NCBI RefSeq assembly: GCF_002994445.1
Contig: NZ_MRZJ01000010.1
Coordinates: forward strand, 1 to 64,000
Length of the DNA: 64,000 nt
Direction: 5' to 3'
From: Staphylococcus simulans
GTDB taxonomy: Bacteria; Bacillota; Bacilli; Staphylococcales; Staphylococcaceae
Below are positions 38,364-48,435 of the stretch, one piece after another. A model generated the notes under the pieces. It ran no database searches, was not told where the DNA came from, and saw nothing but the letters and a program-made list of their open reading frames with translations. The translations under genes and the position numbers were made by a program. Position 1 is the stretch's first letter; the number at the start of each line of letters is the position of its first letter.

Positions 38364-39278
38364 ATGAAAAAACTATTAATTATTGCCCTTGTAGGGTTTT
38401 TTGCACAATTGGTTGATGGTTCCCTCGGTATGGGCTTCGGCGTAACATCTTCATCGATTTTGTTATCGCTCGGTTTAGCACCAGCTATTGTATCAGCGAC
38501 AATCCACTTCTCTGAAATTGCGACAACAGCAGCATCAGGTGTCTCTCACATGTCGTTTTCAAACGCAGACAAACGTTTAATTTTAAAATTAGCGGTGCCC
38601 GGATCGATGGCGGCTTTCATTGGAGCCGCAGTAGTCAGCCATTTGCATGCAGGTATTGTAAAACCTGTCGTTGCTTTGTTCCTGATTACAATCGGTATTT
38701 ATATTTTAGTGCAATTTGCTTTTAAACGCAGACAAGTTAAGAAGCTGACTAAGGGGTCAGAGTTGAGTAATAAATTTATGTTCCCGCTTGGGTTTACAGC
38801 AGGTTTCTTAACAGCAATCGGCGGAGGCGGCTGGGGTCCTGTGAATACATCAGCGTTGCTTGCACGTCGTGATATTAACGTCAGACATGTCATCGGTAGT
38901 GTTTCAATCAGTGAGTTCTTCGTAACGATTGCTGCATCCATCAGTTTCTTAATCTTTTTACCGTTACATCTTATTAACTGGGGATTGGTACTGGCATTAA
39001 GTGTCGGCGGCGTTGCAGCTGCACCTTTTGCGGCATGGTTAGTAAAAGTCATCCCAGTTAATGTGTTAGGTATTTTCGTCGGCGGTTTGATTATCTTTAC
39101 AAACAGCAACACTTTAATGAAAGCATTCCATGTTCCTGGTGAAGTTTCAGGAGTGGTAAGAATCGGTGTTATCGCCGCATGGTTAGTTTTATTGTTTGTT
39201 ATTTTGCGCAAAGAAGGCAGATTACCCAATTTTTTTCAGAAAAAAGAACCAAATAAAGTAGGAAGAGTTAAACAATAA
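38364..39278 (+). CDS. TSUP (TauE/SafE) family membrane transporter, probable sulfate/sulfite carrier
   Basis: A 304-residue membrane protein with 8 or so hydrophobic segments. Both family repeats are visible: AQLVDGSLGMGFGVTSSSILLS in the first half and GFLTAIGGGGWGPVNTSALL in the second. Members move sulfite, sulfonates or sulfate. Its place between sumT and sat suggests sulfate uptake or sulfite export for this pathway; direction is not readable from sequence. AAAGGAG precedes the ATG. Confidence 0.87.
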   Translation: MKKLLIIALVGFFAQLVDGSLGMGFGVTSSSILLSLGLAPAIVSATIHFSEIATTAASGVSHMSFSNADKRLILKLAVPGSMAAFIGAAVVSHLHAGIVKPVVALFLITIGIYILVQFAFKRRQVKKLTKGSELSNKFMFPLGFTAGFLTAIGGGGWGPVNTSALLARRDINVRHVIGSVSISEFFVTIAASISFLIFLPLHLINWGLVLALSVGGVAAAPFAAWLVKVIPVNVLGIFVGGLIIFTNSNTLMKAFHVPGEVSGVVRIGVIAAWLVLLFVILRKEGRLPNFFQKKEPNKVGRVKQ

Positions 39279-39293
39279 GAGGAGATGAGTCAA

Positions 39294-40493
39294 TTGGCAA
39301 CAGCAACACAAATTTTAGAATATACGAGTACACCGCATGGCGGTAAATTGATCAACCGACAACTTGAAGGTGCAGAACGAGATGCTTTAATTGAAGCAGC
39401 AGCATCATTTAAAAAATTAACTTTAAATGCTTGGAGCTTATCGGACTTAGAATTAATCGCAATCGGCGGATTCAGTCCTTTAACAGGTTTTATGGGAGAA
39501 GCGGACTATAAGAATGTCGTTGATAACTTACATTTAGAAGACGGAACATTATGGAGTATTCCGATTACATTGCCAGTAAGCGAAACAGAAGCAGAACAAT
39601 ACGAAATCGGTGATCAAGTCGCATTATACGGCGAAGATGAAAAGTTATATGGTGTTTTGACTTTAGAAGAAAAGTATACGTATGACAAAGAAAAAGAAGC
39701 CCAAAATGTATACGGTACGACAGAAGAAGCACATCCAGGTGTGAAAAAAGTCTATGAAAAAGGCAATGTTTACTTAGCAGGTCCGATTCAACTTGTGAAC
39801 CGACCAGATCACAGCGAATTCGAAGAATTCGAATTAGATCCTATCGAAGTTCGTCAAATGTTCCATGATTTAGGATGGAAAACAGTGGTAGGTTTCCAAA
39901 CACGCAACCCTGTTCACCGTGCACACGAATACATCCAAAAATCAGCTTTAGAAACAGTCGACGGATTATTATTAAATCCATTAGTGGGTGAAACTAAAGC
40001 AGATGATATCCCTGCAGATGTACGTATGGAAAGCTATCAAGTTATCTTGAAAAACTACTTCCCTAAAGATCGCGCACGCTTAGCAATCTATCCAGCAGCG
40101 ATGCGTTATGCAGGTCCTAGAGAAGCTATCTTACATGCGATTGTGCGCTTGAACTACGGTTGTACACACTTCATCGTAGGTCGTGACCATGCAGGTGTAG
40201 GCGATTACTACGGCACATATGAAGCACAAGAGTTAATTTCAAAATACCAACATGAGTTGGGTATTCATATTCTAAAATTTGAGCATGCGTTCTATTGCAC
40301 AAAATGCGGTAATATGGCGACAGCGAAAACTTGCCCGCATGATGCGAAATATCATGTGCACTTAAGCGGTACAAAAGTACGTGAGAAATTACGTAACGGC
40401 GAACCATTACCAGAAGAATTCTCTCGTCCAGAGGTGGCAGAAGTTTTAATTCGCGGATTACGCAGACATAGAGAACAAAACGAGGAGGCGTAA
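39294..40493 (+). CDS. sat: sulfate adenylyltransferase
   Basis: ATP sulfurylase: sulfate plus ATP gives APS, the entry step. About 399 residues. Nucleotide-binding motifs [17 protein letters not shown] and [22 protein letters not shown], and the zinc-site-like [13 protein letters not shown] are present. AGAGGAG ends right at the ATG at 39285, so the TTG at 39294 (9 bases on) is the more likely start; ATG 39285 would add three residues. The stop is followed two bases later by cysC. Confidence 0.94.
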   Translation: MATATQILEYTSTPHGGKLINRQLEGAERDALIEAAASFKKLTLNAWSLSDLELIAIGGFSPLTGFMGEADYKNVVDNLHLEDGTLWSIPITLPVSETEAEQYEIGDQVALYGEDEKLYGVLTLEEKYTYDKEKEAQNVYGTTEEAHPGVKKVYEKGNVYLAGPIQLVNRPDHSEFEEFELDPIEVRQMFHDLGWKTVVGFQTRNPVHRAHEYIQKSALETVDGLLLNPLVGETKADDIPADVRMESYQVILKNYFPKDRARLAIYPAAMRYAGPREAILHAIVRLNYGCTHFIVGRDHAGVGDYYGTYEAQELISKYQHELGIHILKFEHAFYCTKCGNMATAKTCPHDAKYHVHLSGTKVREKLRNGEPLPEEFSRPEVAEVLIRGLRRHREQNEEA

Positions 40494-40495
40494 GC

Positions 40496-41095
40496 ATGAC
40501 AAAGTCGCAAAATATTACATGGCATGATTCAGAAGTAACGAAGGCAGAACGCCAAGCACAAAACAATCATAAGAGTGTTGTGCTGTGGTTTACAGGACTT
40601 TCTGGTTCAGGGAAATCAACAATCAGTGTTGCACTTGAAAAAGCACTGTTTGAACGCGGTGTGCGTTCATATCGTTTAGATGGTGATAATATCCGTCACG
40701 GTTTGAACAATAATTTAGGATTCAGTCCTGAAGACCGAAAAGAAAATATCCGACGCATCGGTGAAGTCAGCAAACTATTAGCAGATGCAGGCTTAATTAC
40801 TTTAACAGCATTCATTTCACCTTATCGTGAAGACCGCGATCGTGTACGTGAAATCTTAGACGATGGCGAATTTATTGAAGTCTACGCTAAAGCAAGTGTT
40901 GCGGCATGCGAAGAACGCGACCCGAAACAACTGTACAAAAAGGCACGTGCAGGAGAAATCAAGAATTTCACAGGCATTGATGCACCGTATGAAGCACCGG
41001 AAAATGCGGAAATTGTAGTTGATACAGAAACAACTTCTGTAGAAGATGCGGTAGCACAAATCATTCAATATTTAGAAGACAAACAAATTATTTAA
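40496..41095 (+). CDS. cysC: adenylyl-sulfate kinase
   Basis: Phosphorylates APS to PAPS. 199 residues. Walker A is [31 protein letters not shown] binds APS, and [14 protein letters not shown] and [20 protein letters not shown] are family signatures. GGAGG lies within the 3' end of sat, so the two are coupled. Last gene of the cluster. Confidence 0.96.
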   Translation: MTKSQNITWHDSEVTKAERQAQNNHKSVVLWFTGLSGSGKSTISVALEKALFERGVRSYRLDGDNIRHGLNNNLGFSPEDRKENIRRIGEVSKLLADAGLITLTAFISPYREDRDRVREILDDGEFIEVYAKASVAACEERDPKQLYKKARAGEIKNFTGIDAPYEAPENAEIVVDTETTSVEDAVAQIIQYLEDKQII

Positions 41096-41100
41096 ATTCT

Positions 41101-41138
41101 TATCCATCTGGCAAAGCAGCTGTCAGATGGATATTTTT
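41101..41138 (+). terminator. terminator of the sulfate assimilation cluster
   Basis: TATCCATCTG ... CAGATGGATA stem followed by TTTTT. Confidence 0.85.
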
Positions 41139-41254
41139 ATGCGTAAGACGATTTTAAAATTCAAAGCACATAGCAGGATATAGTTTTTTAAATATTCAGA
41201 AAAACAAATATAATAAAACTGTAAGCAAATATGAACAACAAGGAGATGTACAGC

Positions 41255-42036
<782 letters not shown>

Positions 42037-42065
42037 TAGGTTATGTATTCTTTATACAGATGAAA

Positions 42066-42104
42066 CGGCCCTGACGCTTAAATGTGTCAGGGCTGTCGTT
42101 TTAT
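42066..42104. terminator. terminator between butA pseudogene and thioesterase gene
   Basis: GCCCTGAC / GTCAGGGC stem with a T-rich flank on the plus strand. Confidence 0.8.
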
Positions 42105-42574
42105 TATTTTCTTGGAATACCAATCGCATGGCCGAGTTGTTTTGGTGTTTCAAACTCCCCTTGTTCCTCGTAATAAGATTGGATATTGTTAAACACAAAA
42201 TCAGGGAACACTGAACTGCGGCGCAGTTTATTGTTTACTGCCATCATGATTACTTCATATGTCGCAGTCGGTGTATGATCTTCATTGAACATTTTTAAAA
42301 AGAAATGAACACGCTTTTCATCATAATCATAGACATAAACTTCGACTGAAAACGGTTCATCTAAAAGCATTTCCTTTAAAAACGTTACATGTGCTTCTAA
42401 ATTGAAAATAGTAGTATCGTGTTTTTGACGATAATCAATTGAAAAGCCCATCTTCGCAAAGAAACCTACCACTGCATCACTGAAAATCGAGAAATATTGT
42501 GCATCATGCAAGTGTTGATTATGATCAATCCAAGATGGATGCACTTTGTCATTGTAAGTATAAATATAGCCCAT
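42104..42574 (-). CDS. hot-dog fold acyl-CoA thioesterase family protein
   Basis: A 156-residue protein with the 4-hydroxybenzoyl-CoA thioesterase type active-site region WIDHNQHLHDAQYFSIFSDA and the long hot-dog helix after it; the central strands (TIFNLEAHVTFLKEML) follow the family. It probably hydrolyses an acyl-CoA; the substrate is unknown. GGGGGAG precedes the ATG. It stands alone. Confidence 0.82.
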   Translation of the reverse strand: MGYIYTYNDKVHPSWIDHNQHLHDAQYFSIFSDAVVGFFAKMGFSIDYRQKHDTTIFNLEAHVTFLKEMLLDEPFSVEVYVYDYDEKRVHFFLKMFNEDHTPTATYEVIMMAVNNKLRRSSVFPDFVFNNIQSYYEEQGEFETPKQLGHAIGIPRK

Positions 42575-42763
42575 AAATAAAGCTCCCCCTTTATTACATA
42601 TAAGTGAAGTGTATCATAGAAAATAAAAATGAATAGTAAAGGAGCATTGGTGTAAGTATAGAATTTAATATGTGCAGAATGATTGGATTTTATTAATACA
42701 GATAAATGGAAATAAGGTATAATTGTTATTAAATTATGAGAAATATCAATTTGGAGGTCAGCT

Positions 42764-43297
42764 ATGAAAAAACTAGCAATATTGATTAGTGCTTTTGTCA
42801 TTTTACTCGCAGCTTGTGGAGAAAAAAAGGAAGAGGAAAAGAATATAAGTCTTAATGCAAGTCAAAATACAAAAAAGAAAATAAATAAATTAAGCAATAA
42901 CGAAATAGAAATAAATGGAGTCAAAGTAAAAGTATTGAAAACAGAATTTAAACCGATGGGTAGTGAAGAGTTTCAAAAGAAACCTTTATTTATAATTCAT
43001 TATTCAGTTACTAATACTACTAATAGAGAAGTACGACCTTTAACAGAATGGTCAGCAGATTTTGAAGTTTATCAAGATACCAAAGATGTTCAAAAGAGAT
43101 TAAATAACGGCATAGTAATGGACAAAAATTATCAGGATATCCTTCAAAGAAATGCAGATATCATAAAAAAAGGGGCAACAGTACAGACAATCGAACCCTA
43201 TGAATTAGAGGATGATAAAAGTCCAGTGTTAATTAAAGCAAGAAATCTAAGTACTAACGAATCTCTAGGACAAATAAAAGTAAATATTCAAAAATAA
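42764..43297 (+). CDS. lipoprotein with DUF5067-like domain
   Basis: 177 residues. Lipoprotein signal peptide with lipobox LLAAC (Cys19). The mature part is a Lys-rich linker then an immunoglobulin-like beta domain (KPLFIIHYSVTNTTNREVRPL ... KSPVLIKAR), as in DUF5067/DUF4352 lipoproteins. It should sit on the outer membrane face. The role is unknown. GGAGG precedes the ATG. The DUF523 gene follows after 17 bases and may be co-transcribed. Confidence 0.8.
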   Translation: MKKLAILISAFVILLAACGEKKEEEKNISLNASQNTKKKINKLSNNEIEINGVKVKVLKTEFKPMGSEEFQKKPLFIIHYSVTNTTNREVRPLTEWSADFEVYQDTKDVQKRLNNGIVMDKNYQDILQRNADIIKKGATVQTIEPYELEDDKSPVLIKARNLSTNESLGQIKVNIQK

Positions 43298-43314
43298 TTA
43301 AAGGAAGTTTTTCT

Positions 43315-43776
43315 ATGATCGCAATCAGTGCTTGTTTAATAGGAGATAATGTAAGGTATGATGGTTCGAACAAACTTAATACTGAGTTAAAGTCATTGGT
43401 TGAACAGGGCAAGGCAATTAGTATTTGTCCTGAGGTGTTAGGAGGACTTTTGACACCGAGAGAAGCCGCAGAAATTGTAGGCGGTGATGGACGTGATGTA
43501 TGGCAAGGTACTGCAAAAGTGATAACGAAAACAGGGGAAGATGTGACTGAGGCATTTAAATCAGGCGCACAATTTGCCTTAGAAATTTTGAATGAACAGG
43601 GCTGTACAGGTGTCATATTGAAATCAAAAAGTCCGTCTTGCGGTTTGAGTGAAATATATGATGGTTCATTTTCAGGTCAACTTAAACAAGGCAAGGGTGT
43701 AAGTGCATCATTATTTAAACAACAAGGTATAACGCTTGCCAATGAATTTAATTGGAAAGGAAAATTTGAAGTTTAA
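43315..43776 (+). CDS. DUF523 family protein (TudS-like)
   Basis: 153 residues. The family cysteines are present: ISACLIG near the start, SICPEVLGG and SPSCGLSEIYDG. Members such as TudS use these for an iron-sulfur cluster and remove sulfur from thiouracil; whether this one does so is not known. AAAGGAAG precedes the ATG. Transcription probably ends in the hairpin of the T-box relic downstream. Confidence 0.85.
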   Translation: MIAISACLIGDNVRYDGSNKLNTELKSLVEQGKAISICPEVLGGLLTPREAAEIVGGDGRDVWQGTAKVITKTGEDVTEAFKSGAQFALEILNEQGCTGVILKSKSPSCGLSEIYDGSFSGQLKQGKGVSASLFKQQGITLANEFNWKGKFEV

Positions 43777-43800
43777 AATTCATACTGTTTACTATTACGG

Positions 43801-43949
43801 CGACGTATGTTGAAACCAAGTGTATCACGCAGGATCAGATTCTATGCCCCTTGTAAAGCTTATTGAATTAGGCTTTATAGGGGCTTTTATTATTTGATTA
43901 CTTATTTGAAGAGATACAAGAGGAAGTCAGAATGACTGAATTATTATAG
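43801..43949 (+). other. decayed duplicate of the Met T-box 3' half and start of the MetE-like gene
   Basis: This segment aligns base for base with 44832-44980: TGAAACC, the ATCAGATTCTA run, the terminator arms around GTAAAGCTTATT, AGATACAAG, and GGAAGTCAGAATGACTGAATT. The T-box core GGGTGGTACCGCG has decayed to AAGTGTATCACGC, and the duplicated gene start ends after five codons (MTELL, then TAG at 43947-43949). The terminator hairpin (GCCCC...GGGGC plus TTTTA) is intact and can now end the DUF523 transcript. Confidence 0.8.
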
Positions 43950-44177
43950 TGTTTAAAGGGTAAGTAGTTTTAAAAAATTATAACTGTACAAGTTAACCCT
44001 TATTATAAAGTTGATTCCATTTATTCATTTCATTAGTTATTTTCTTATGTGTTATCCCCTTTTCATAATGAGTGTTAAGGTTCAATATATCTTAAAATTT
44101 TCTAATTACACTAAATATATTTATCGAAAAAGTTGAAAAAACATTTGAATAAGGTATGATGAGTAGTGAATAAAATA
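43950..44177 (+). other. spacer before the SAM riboswitch
   Basis: AT-rich, no gene seen. The SAM-riboswitch promoter must lie near its end. Confidence 0.4.
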
Positions 44178-44280
44178 GTTCTTATTAAGAGTGAGTGGAG
44201 GGACTTGGCCCTGTGAAGCTCCAGCAACAACCGTCAGGTGAAGTGCTAAATCCAACAAGGAAACTTGAAAGATAAGAAGA
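44178..44280 (+). ncRNA. SAM-I riboswitch (S-box)
   Basis: P1 strands TTCTTAT and ATAAGAA enclose the conserved GTGGAGGGACTTGGCCCTGTGAAGCTCCAGCAACAACC core (given here only as identification), the AGTGCTAAATCC segment and GAAAGATAAG. These are S-box hallmarks. After the aptamer AAGAAGA can pair with TCTTCTT, but no T-rich terminator tail follows. The regulated unit would be the 60-residue ORF and perhaps the genes beyond. Confidence 0.9.
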
Positions 44281-44352
44281 CGTACGTGAAGCGCTTCTTC
44301 TTGCAAGGAGGGCTATTTTATTTATCCAAAATCAGAAAAGGTGGTAAATAAA

Positions 44353-44535
44353 ATGACAACATCTACTAAAGAACAAATCAGAGGGAAAATGGCAGAACTT
44401 GAGCAATGGGAAGCTTATAAGCCGATGAATATGGCCAGCAGTATGGGAAGAAAAGCGCAGATTCATGATATTGAGGCAACAATCAGACAGATGGTTCCAT
44501 TGGAAGTCATTAAAGAGTGGCTTGAAGAAGAATAA
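44353..44535 (+). CDS. 60-residue protein between SAM riboswitch and Met T-box
   Basis: Predicted helical, acidic at the end (IKEWLEEE), no membrane segment, no cysteine, several methionines (7 in 60). Start ATG 44353 follows AAAAGGTGG. I do not recognise it. Its only context clue is placement behind a SAM-I riboswitch and before a methionine T-box, which suggests expression under methionine or SAM shortage. Confidence 0.6.
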   Translation: MTTSTKEQIRGKMAELEQWEAYKPMNMASSMGRKAQIHDIEATIRQMVPLEVIKEWLEEE

Positions 44536-44669
44536 GGAATGAGAGTAATTTATTCGCAATTGATGCGTGTTTGTATTAAATGTGAATTTCATAGTTGACA
44601 GAATATTCTTTTAATTATAGACTAGGATTAATTCAAATAATATTAATTGATTATGATGAGTAAAGTAAA

Positions 44670-44925
44670 TATTGAAGAATTATCAGAGAGCTTTTGGTTG
44701 GTGTGAAAAAGCAATTCGACAATATCGAAAATGGACTCTGAATCTGTTAGCTGAATTGTGAGGTTAACACGTGGTCGCATACGTTACCATTGCGCAAGTA
44801 TGATAGTACTTTAGAGGAGAAGTATGTTATTTGTGCTTCTTGAAACCGGGTGGTACCGCGCAGAATCAGATTCTACGCCCCTGTAAAGCTTATTAAATTA
44901 GGCTTTATGGGGGCTTTTTATTATT
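44670..44925 (+). ncRNA. methionine-specific T-box leader
   Basis: Stem I begins at CAGAG (about 44684) and closes with CTCTG. The specifier loop reads GAA-A-ATG-G, so the codon is AUG (44731-44733), Met. The T-box sequence GGGTGGTACCGCG is at 44848-44860, and the terminator GCCCCTGTAAAGC / GGCTTTATGGGGGC with TTTTTATT follows. Uncharged tRNA-Met would allow read-through into the MetE-like gene. Confidence 0.88.
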
Positions 44926-44964
44926 TGAGGACTTATTTTAAACAGATACAAGGGGGAAGTCAGA

Positions 44965-46089
44965 ATGACTGAATTATTACGTTATGATATTGTAGGAAGT
45001 TTCTTAAGACCAGAGGCATTAAAAGAGGCACGTGCCGCATTTGAAAAAGGTGACATTAATCAAAATGAATTAACAGAAGTGGAAAATAGAGAAATTAAAA
45101 CATTGATTGAGAAACAAGTAGAGAATGGTTTGAAATCTATTACAGATGGAGAGTTCAGAAGAAGCTGGTGGCATTTGGATTTCTTCTGGGGTCTGAATGG
45201 TGTAGAGCAAGTTAAAGACGAAGGCGGTTATGCATTCTCTGAAGGCCCTTCTCGTATTGAGACGGCACGTTTATCCGGACCGATTTCAGGTGAAAACCAT
45301 CCATTTGTGGAACATTTTAAATTCTTATTAGCACATACACCAGAAGGTATTGAAGCACGTCAGACAGTGCCTGCACCAGCACGTTTATTCTCAGAGCTGA
45401 CAAGAAAAGAAAATTTAGACCAAACACGTGCATTTTATGAAGATGATCATGCGTTGATCAATGCGATTGCGAAAGCGTACCAAACGGTTATCGAAGATCT
45501 GCACGACGCTGGATTAAAGACGATTCAATTTGATGATACAACTTGGGGCCGTTTAGTAGGCGACCAAACAGAAATCAACGGTAAGAATGGCGATCCGAAA
45601 GAAAAAGAACGCTTAAAACAGCTTTTCGCAGACGTTAATAACCGAGCAATTGCACTTTTACCTGAAGGTTTAAGAGTACAAACACATATCTGCCGAGGCA
45701 ACTATCGTTCGACTTGGTTTGCGTCAGGGACATACGATACAGTCGCAACCCCATTATTTGATCAAGAAAATGTGGATGCATACTTGCTTGAATATGATAG
45801 TGACCGTTCAGGCGGCTTTGAACCGCTGCAATACGTTTCAGGAGACAAGCAAGTGGTCTTAGGATTAATCACTTCAAAAGACGGTGAATTAGAAGAGAGA
45901 GATGAAGTGTTAAACCGTATAAAAGAAGCAGCACAATATATTCCATTAGAACGTTTGGCATTAAGTACACAATGCGGTTTTGCGTCTACTGAAGAAGGCA
46001 ACAATTTAACAGAAGCGCAGCAATGGGCAAAGATTCGTTTAGTTAAAAGTATCGCAGAAGAAGTTTGGCCCGAAAAGGTAAAAGGCTGA
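44965..46089 (+). CDS. cobalamin-independent methionine synthase-like protein (YxjG/YxjH type)
   Basis: 374 residues, corresponding to the C-terminal catalytic half of MetE. The zinc ligands are in THICRGN and STQCGFAST, with LLEYDSDRSGGFEPL between. The N-terminal domain of full MetE is absent, as in YxjG/YxjH and archaeal forms. It transfers a methyl group to homocysteine, donor not certain. AAGGGGGAAG precedes the ATG. Controlled by the Met T-box just upstream. Confidence 0.9.
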   Translation: MTELLRYDIVGSFLRPEALKEARAAFEKGDINQNELTEVENREIKTLIEKQVENGLKSITDGEFRRSWWHLDFFWGLNGVEQVKDEGGYAFSEGPSRIETARLSGPISGENHPFVEHFKFLLAHTPEGIEARQTVPAPARLFSELTRKENLDQTRAFYEDDHALINAIAKAYQTVIEDLHDAGLKTIQFDDTTWGRLVGDQTEINGKNGDPKEKERLKQLFADVNNRAIALLPEGLRVQTHICRGNYRSTWFASGTYDTVATPLFDQENVDAYLLEYDSDRSGGFEPLQYVSGDKQVVLGLITSKDGELEERDEVLNRIKEAAQYIPLERLALSTQCGFASTEEGNNLTEAQQWAKIRLVKSIAEEVWPEKVKG

Positions 46090-46191
46090 TTTTTTCGTAG
46101 CTGAACAACAGGAGAAGACAGCAACCGCTTTTTAAAACTATATAACTTAGGCGGCGGTGCCGCAAAAGGAATTGTAGTTACTATTAGGCAT

Positions 46192-46473
46192 ATGGGAAAA
46201 GAAGAAGTCTTGCAAAGAAAGTATGTCAGTATTTTGCCGAGTAAAGAATTCTACCTTGTGCCGATTAATGAAGGTGTTTTCCATGAATTAGAGGAAACGC
46301 TTAAACAAAACGGCTATGAAGCAAGCTTAAAAGTGAACATCGACTTTAAGCATAATTTAAGCCGAACATATCAGCACTTGGAATTATTCGGAAAAATCGA
46401 CAGCTTTAATCAATTTAATGAAGAAGCAATCTACGAATTGCAATTTGTGCAGAAATCCGCAGTGAATGTATAG
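46192..46473 (+). CDS. hypothetical protein, 93 aa
   Basis: A soluble, mixed alpha/beta protein without known motif (KYVSILPSKEFYLVPINEG ... HLELFGKIDSFNQF). ATG 46192 has only a weak AGG before it, and no better start exists in frame. It ends just before a clear terminator, which supports expression, probably together with the MetE-like gene. Function unknown. Confidence 0.6.
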   Translation: MGKEEVLQRKYVSILPSKEFYLVPINEGVFHELEETLKQNGYEASLKVNIDFKHNLSRTYQHLELFGKIDSFNQFNEEAIYELQFVQKSAVNV

Positions 46474-46476
46474 AAA

Positions 46477-46514
46477 ATGACTCCAGACAAAGAAGTTTGG
46501 AGTCGTTTTTTTAC
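46477..46514 (+). terminator. terminator
   Basis: GACTCCAgac ... TTTGGAGTC stem with seven T. Confidence 0.85.
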
Positions 46515-46541
46515 GGTAATGAGAGTTGTGAGCATAAACAC

Positions 46542-46570
46542 TTGCATTATTTTAAAAGTAGTATTATTAT
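46542..46570 (+). promoter_or_regulatory. mhqE-mhqD promoter
   Basis: TTGCAT (46542-46547), 17-bp spacer, TATTAT (46565-46570). Confidence 0.55.
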
Positions 46571-46670
46571 ATGAAGTATAATAAGTATATCGGAAGAAGA
46601 ACCGCTTTACTATGATACAAATATAAATAGTAAAAGGGGAACTTATTCAAAGAAGAGGAGCTGAAGTTAA

Positions 46671-47654
46671 ATGAAAAACTTAAAAGGAATGCACCATGTT
46701 ACTGCCATTACAAGTGACGCTGTTAAAATTTATGACTTCTTTACTGATGTTTTAGGCCTTAGATTAGTGAAAAAAACTGTAAACCAAGATGATATCCACA
46801 CGTACCATTTATTCTTTGCGGATGATGAAGGGAATGCCGGAACTGACGTGACATTCTTTGATTTCCCTGGAATTCCAAAAGGTACACACGGTACTGATGA
46901 AATTGCACGTATCACACTTCGTGTCCCATCAGATGCGGCAATTGATTTCTGGAACAAACGTTTTGACGAATTAGATGTAAAACACGATGCGCCAAGCGAA
47001 AGATTCGGTAAAAAAATCATTGAATTCGAAGACTTCGATGGACAACTCTACACATTGATCTCTGACGAAAAAGATGCACCGGACAGTGTAGAACCAGGCG
47101 TAGCATGGAAAAACGCACCTGTACCAGAAGAATATGCGATTGTCGGCTTAGGTCCAATTGAATTAAACGTCAGCCGTTTTGAACCATTCAAAGCTGTATT
47201 CGAAGAAGTATACGGTTATAAAGAAGTTGCACAAGAAGGCGACTACCACTTATTCGAAACAGGCAAAGGCGGCAACGGCGGACAAGTGATTGTACGCAAA
47301 CTCGGCGGCAACCCAGGAATGCAAGGTTACGGTACAATTCACCATACAGCATTCCGTGTCGCAGACAAAGAAGGATTAGATGAATGGATTGACCGTTTGA
47401 ATGAATATCAAATCGGCAACTCTGGATTTGTTGAACGCTACTACTTCAAATCACTTTATTCTAAATTCTATCCTGGTATTTTAATTGAAATTGCGACAGA
47501 CGGTCCAGGATTCATGGGTGATGAAGAATATGAAACATTAGGAGAAATCCTATCATTACCTCCATTCTTAGAACCAAAAAGAGAAGCAATCGAAGCAGAA
47601 GTGCGTCATATTGATACGACACGCCACAACCAACCTGGCCGTAAAAATCAATAA
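46671..47654 (+). CDS. mhqE: ring-cleaving dioxygenase, MhqE/MhqO type
   Basis: 327 residues made of paired glyoxalase-fold modules. Metal ligands are likely in GMHHVTAIT (His), TIHHTAFRV (His) and GILIEIATDGPGF (Glu). It takes part in breakdown of quinones and hydroquinones. AAGAGGAG precedes the ATG. The next gene is mhqD, 25 bases on, as in the quinone-stress operon of S. aureus, but no mhqR repressor gene is adjacent here. Confidence 0.85.
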   Translation: MKNLKGMHHVTAITSDAVKIYDFFTDVLGLRLVKKTVNQDDIHTYHLFFADDEGNAGTDVTFFDFPGIPKGTHGTDEIARITLRVPSDAAIDFWNKRFDELDVKHDAPSERFGKKIIEFEDFDGQLYTLISDEKDAPDSVEPGVAWKNAPVPEEYAIVGLGPIELNVSRFEPFKAVFEEVYGYKEVAQEGDYHLFETGKGGNGGQVIVRKLGGNPGMQGYGTIHHTAFRVADKEGLDEWIDRLNEYQIGNSGFVERYYFKSLYSKFYPGILIEIATDGPGFMGDEEYETLGEILSLPPFLEPKREAIEAEVRHIDTTRHNQPGRKNQ

Positions 47655-47679
47655 TTAATAACTTTAGGAGGCAGATACG

Positions 47680-48294
47680 ATGGCATTAAGTATGAAACAC
47701 ATTTTCAAAAAAGGTAACGGTGAAGATCAACCGACATTTATTCTCTTGCACGGTACTGGCGGCGATGAATCAGATTTATTCCCGCTCGCATTACGCTTGA
47801 ATCAAAACTATAATATGCTGGGTGTGAAAGGCAACGTAGATGAAAACGGTATGACACGTTTCTTCAAACGCCACGGCGAAGGTCAATATGACTGGGAAGA
47901 TTTAGAGGAACGCGGTACAGAGTTATACGACTTCTTAAAAGAAGCTGCTGAAGAATATGACTTTGATTTAGAAAAAGCAATTTTAGTCGGATTCTCAAAC
48001 GGTACAAACATTGCGATTAACTTGTTATTGCGCGACAACACTAAATTCGATAAAGCATTATTATTCGCAGGACTTTACCCGACACAAATTGATGACGTTA
48101 AAGACTTAAGTCACATGGACATTTACCTTTCAATGGGTACACATGATCCTATCGTACCTGTATCTGAAAGCGAGCGCTTAATTGATTTATTCAAACGTTC
48201 AGGCGCAAATGTGACAACACACTGGACACAATCACACGGCATTACAGAACAATCATTAAACGACGCAGATAAAGTCGTTAACGGCAATAACTAA
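47680..48294 (+). CDS. mhqD: carboxylesterase/phospholipase family alpha/beta hydrolase, MhqD type
   Basis: 204 residues. Oxyanion region LHGTGGDESDLFPLA, nucleophile elbow VGFSNGTNIA (GxSxG), Asp in THDPIVPV and His in QSHGITEQ. MhqD helps detoxify quinones, but its exact substrate is not settled. GGAGG precedes the ATG; co-transcribed with mhqE. Confidence 0.87.
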   Translation: MALSMKHIFKKGNGEDQPTFILLHGTGGDESDLFPLALRLNQNYNMLGVKGNVDENGMTRFFKRHGEGQYDWEDLEERGTELYDFLKEAAEEYDFDLEKAILVGFSNGTNIAINLLLRDNTKFDKALLFAGLYPTQIDDVKDLSHMDIYLSMGTHDPIVPVSESERLIDLFKRSGANVTTHWTQSHGITEQSLNDADKVVNGNN

Positions 48295-48383
48295 AAAACA
48301 TGTTCACTCTAAAATAGATAGCATTAAAGACACGTGATTGAAGGACCTCCAAAACAAATTCAATCAAAACCCCCAAAATAACA

Positions 48384-48430
48384 AGAGACCTGGCACAACC
48401 AAAGTGGTTGCGACCAGGTCTTTTTCTCTG
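48384..48430. terminator. terminator between convergent mhqD and DJ-1 gene
   Basis: AGACCTGG ... CCAGGTCT with an inner AACC/GGTT stem, then TTTTTCTC. Confidence 0.85.
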
Positions 48431-48435
48431 TGTAA

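Noticed and set aside
43932..43949. Five-codon frame MTELL-stop behind GAGGAAG
   Set aside because: It is the copied start of the MetE-like gene in the decayed duplicate, not a designed leader peptide.
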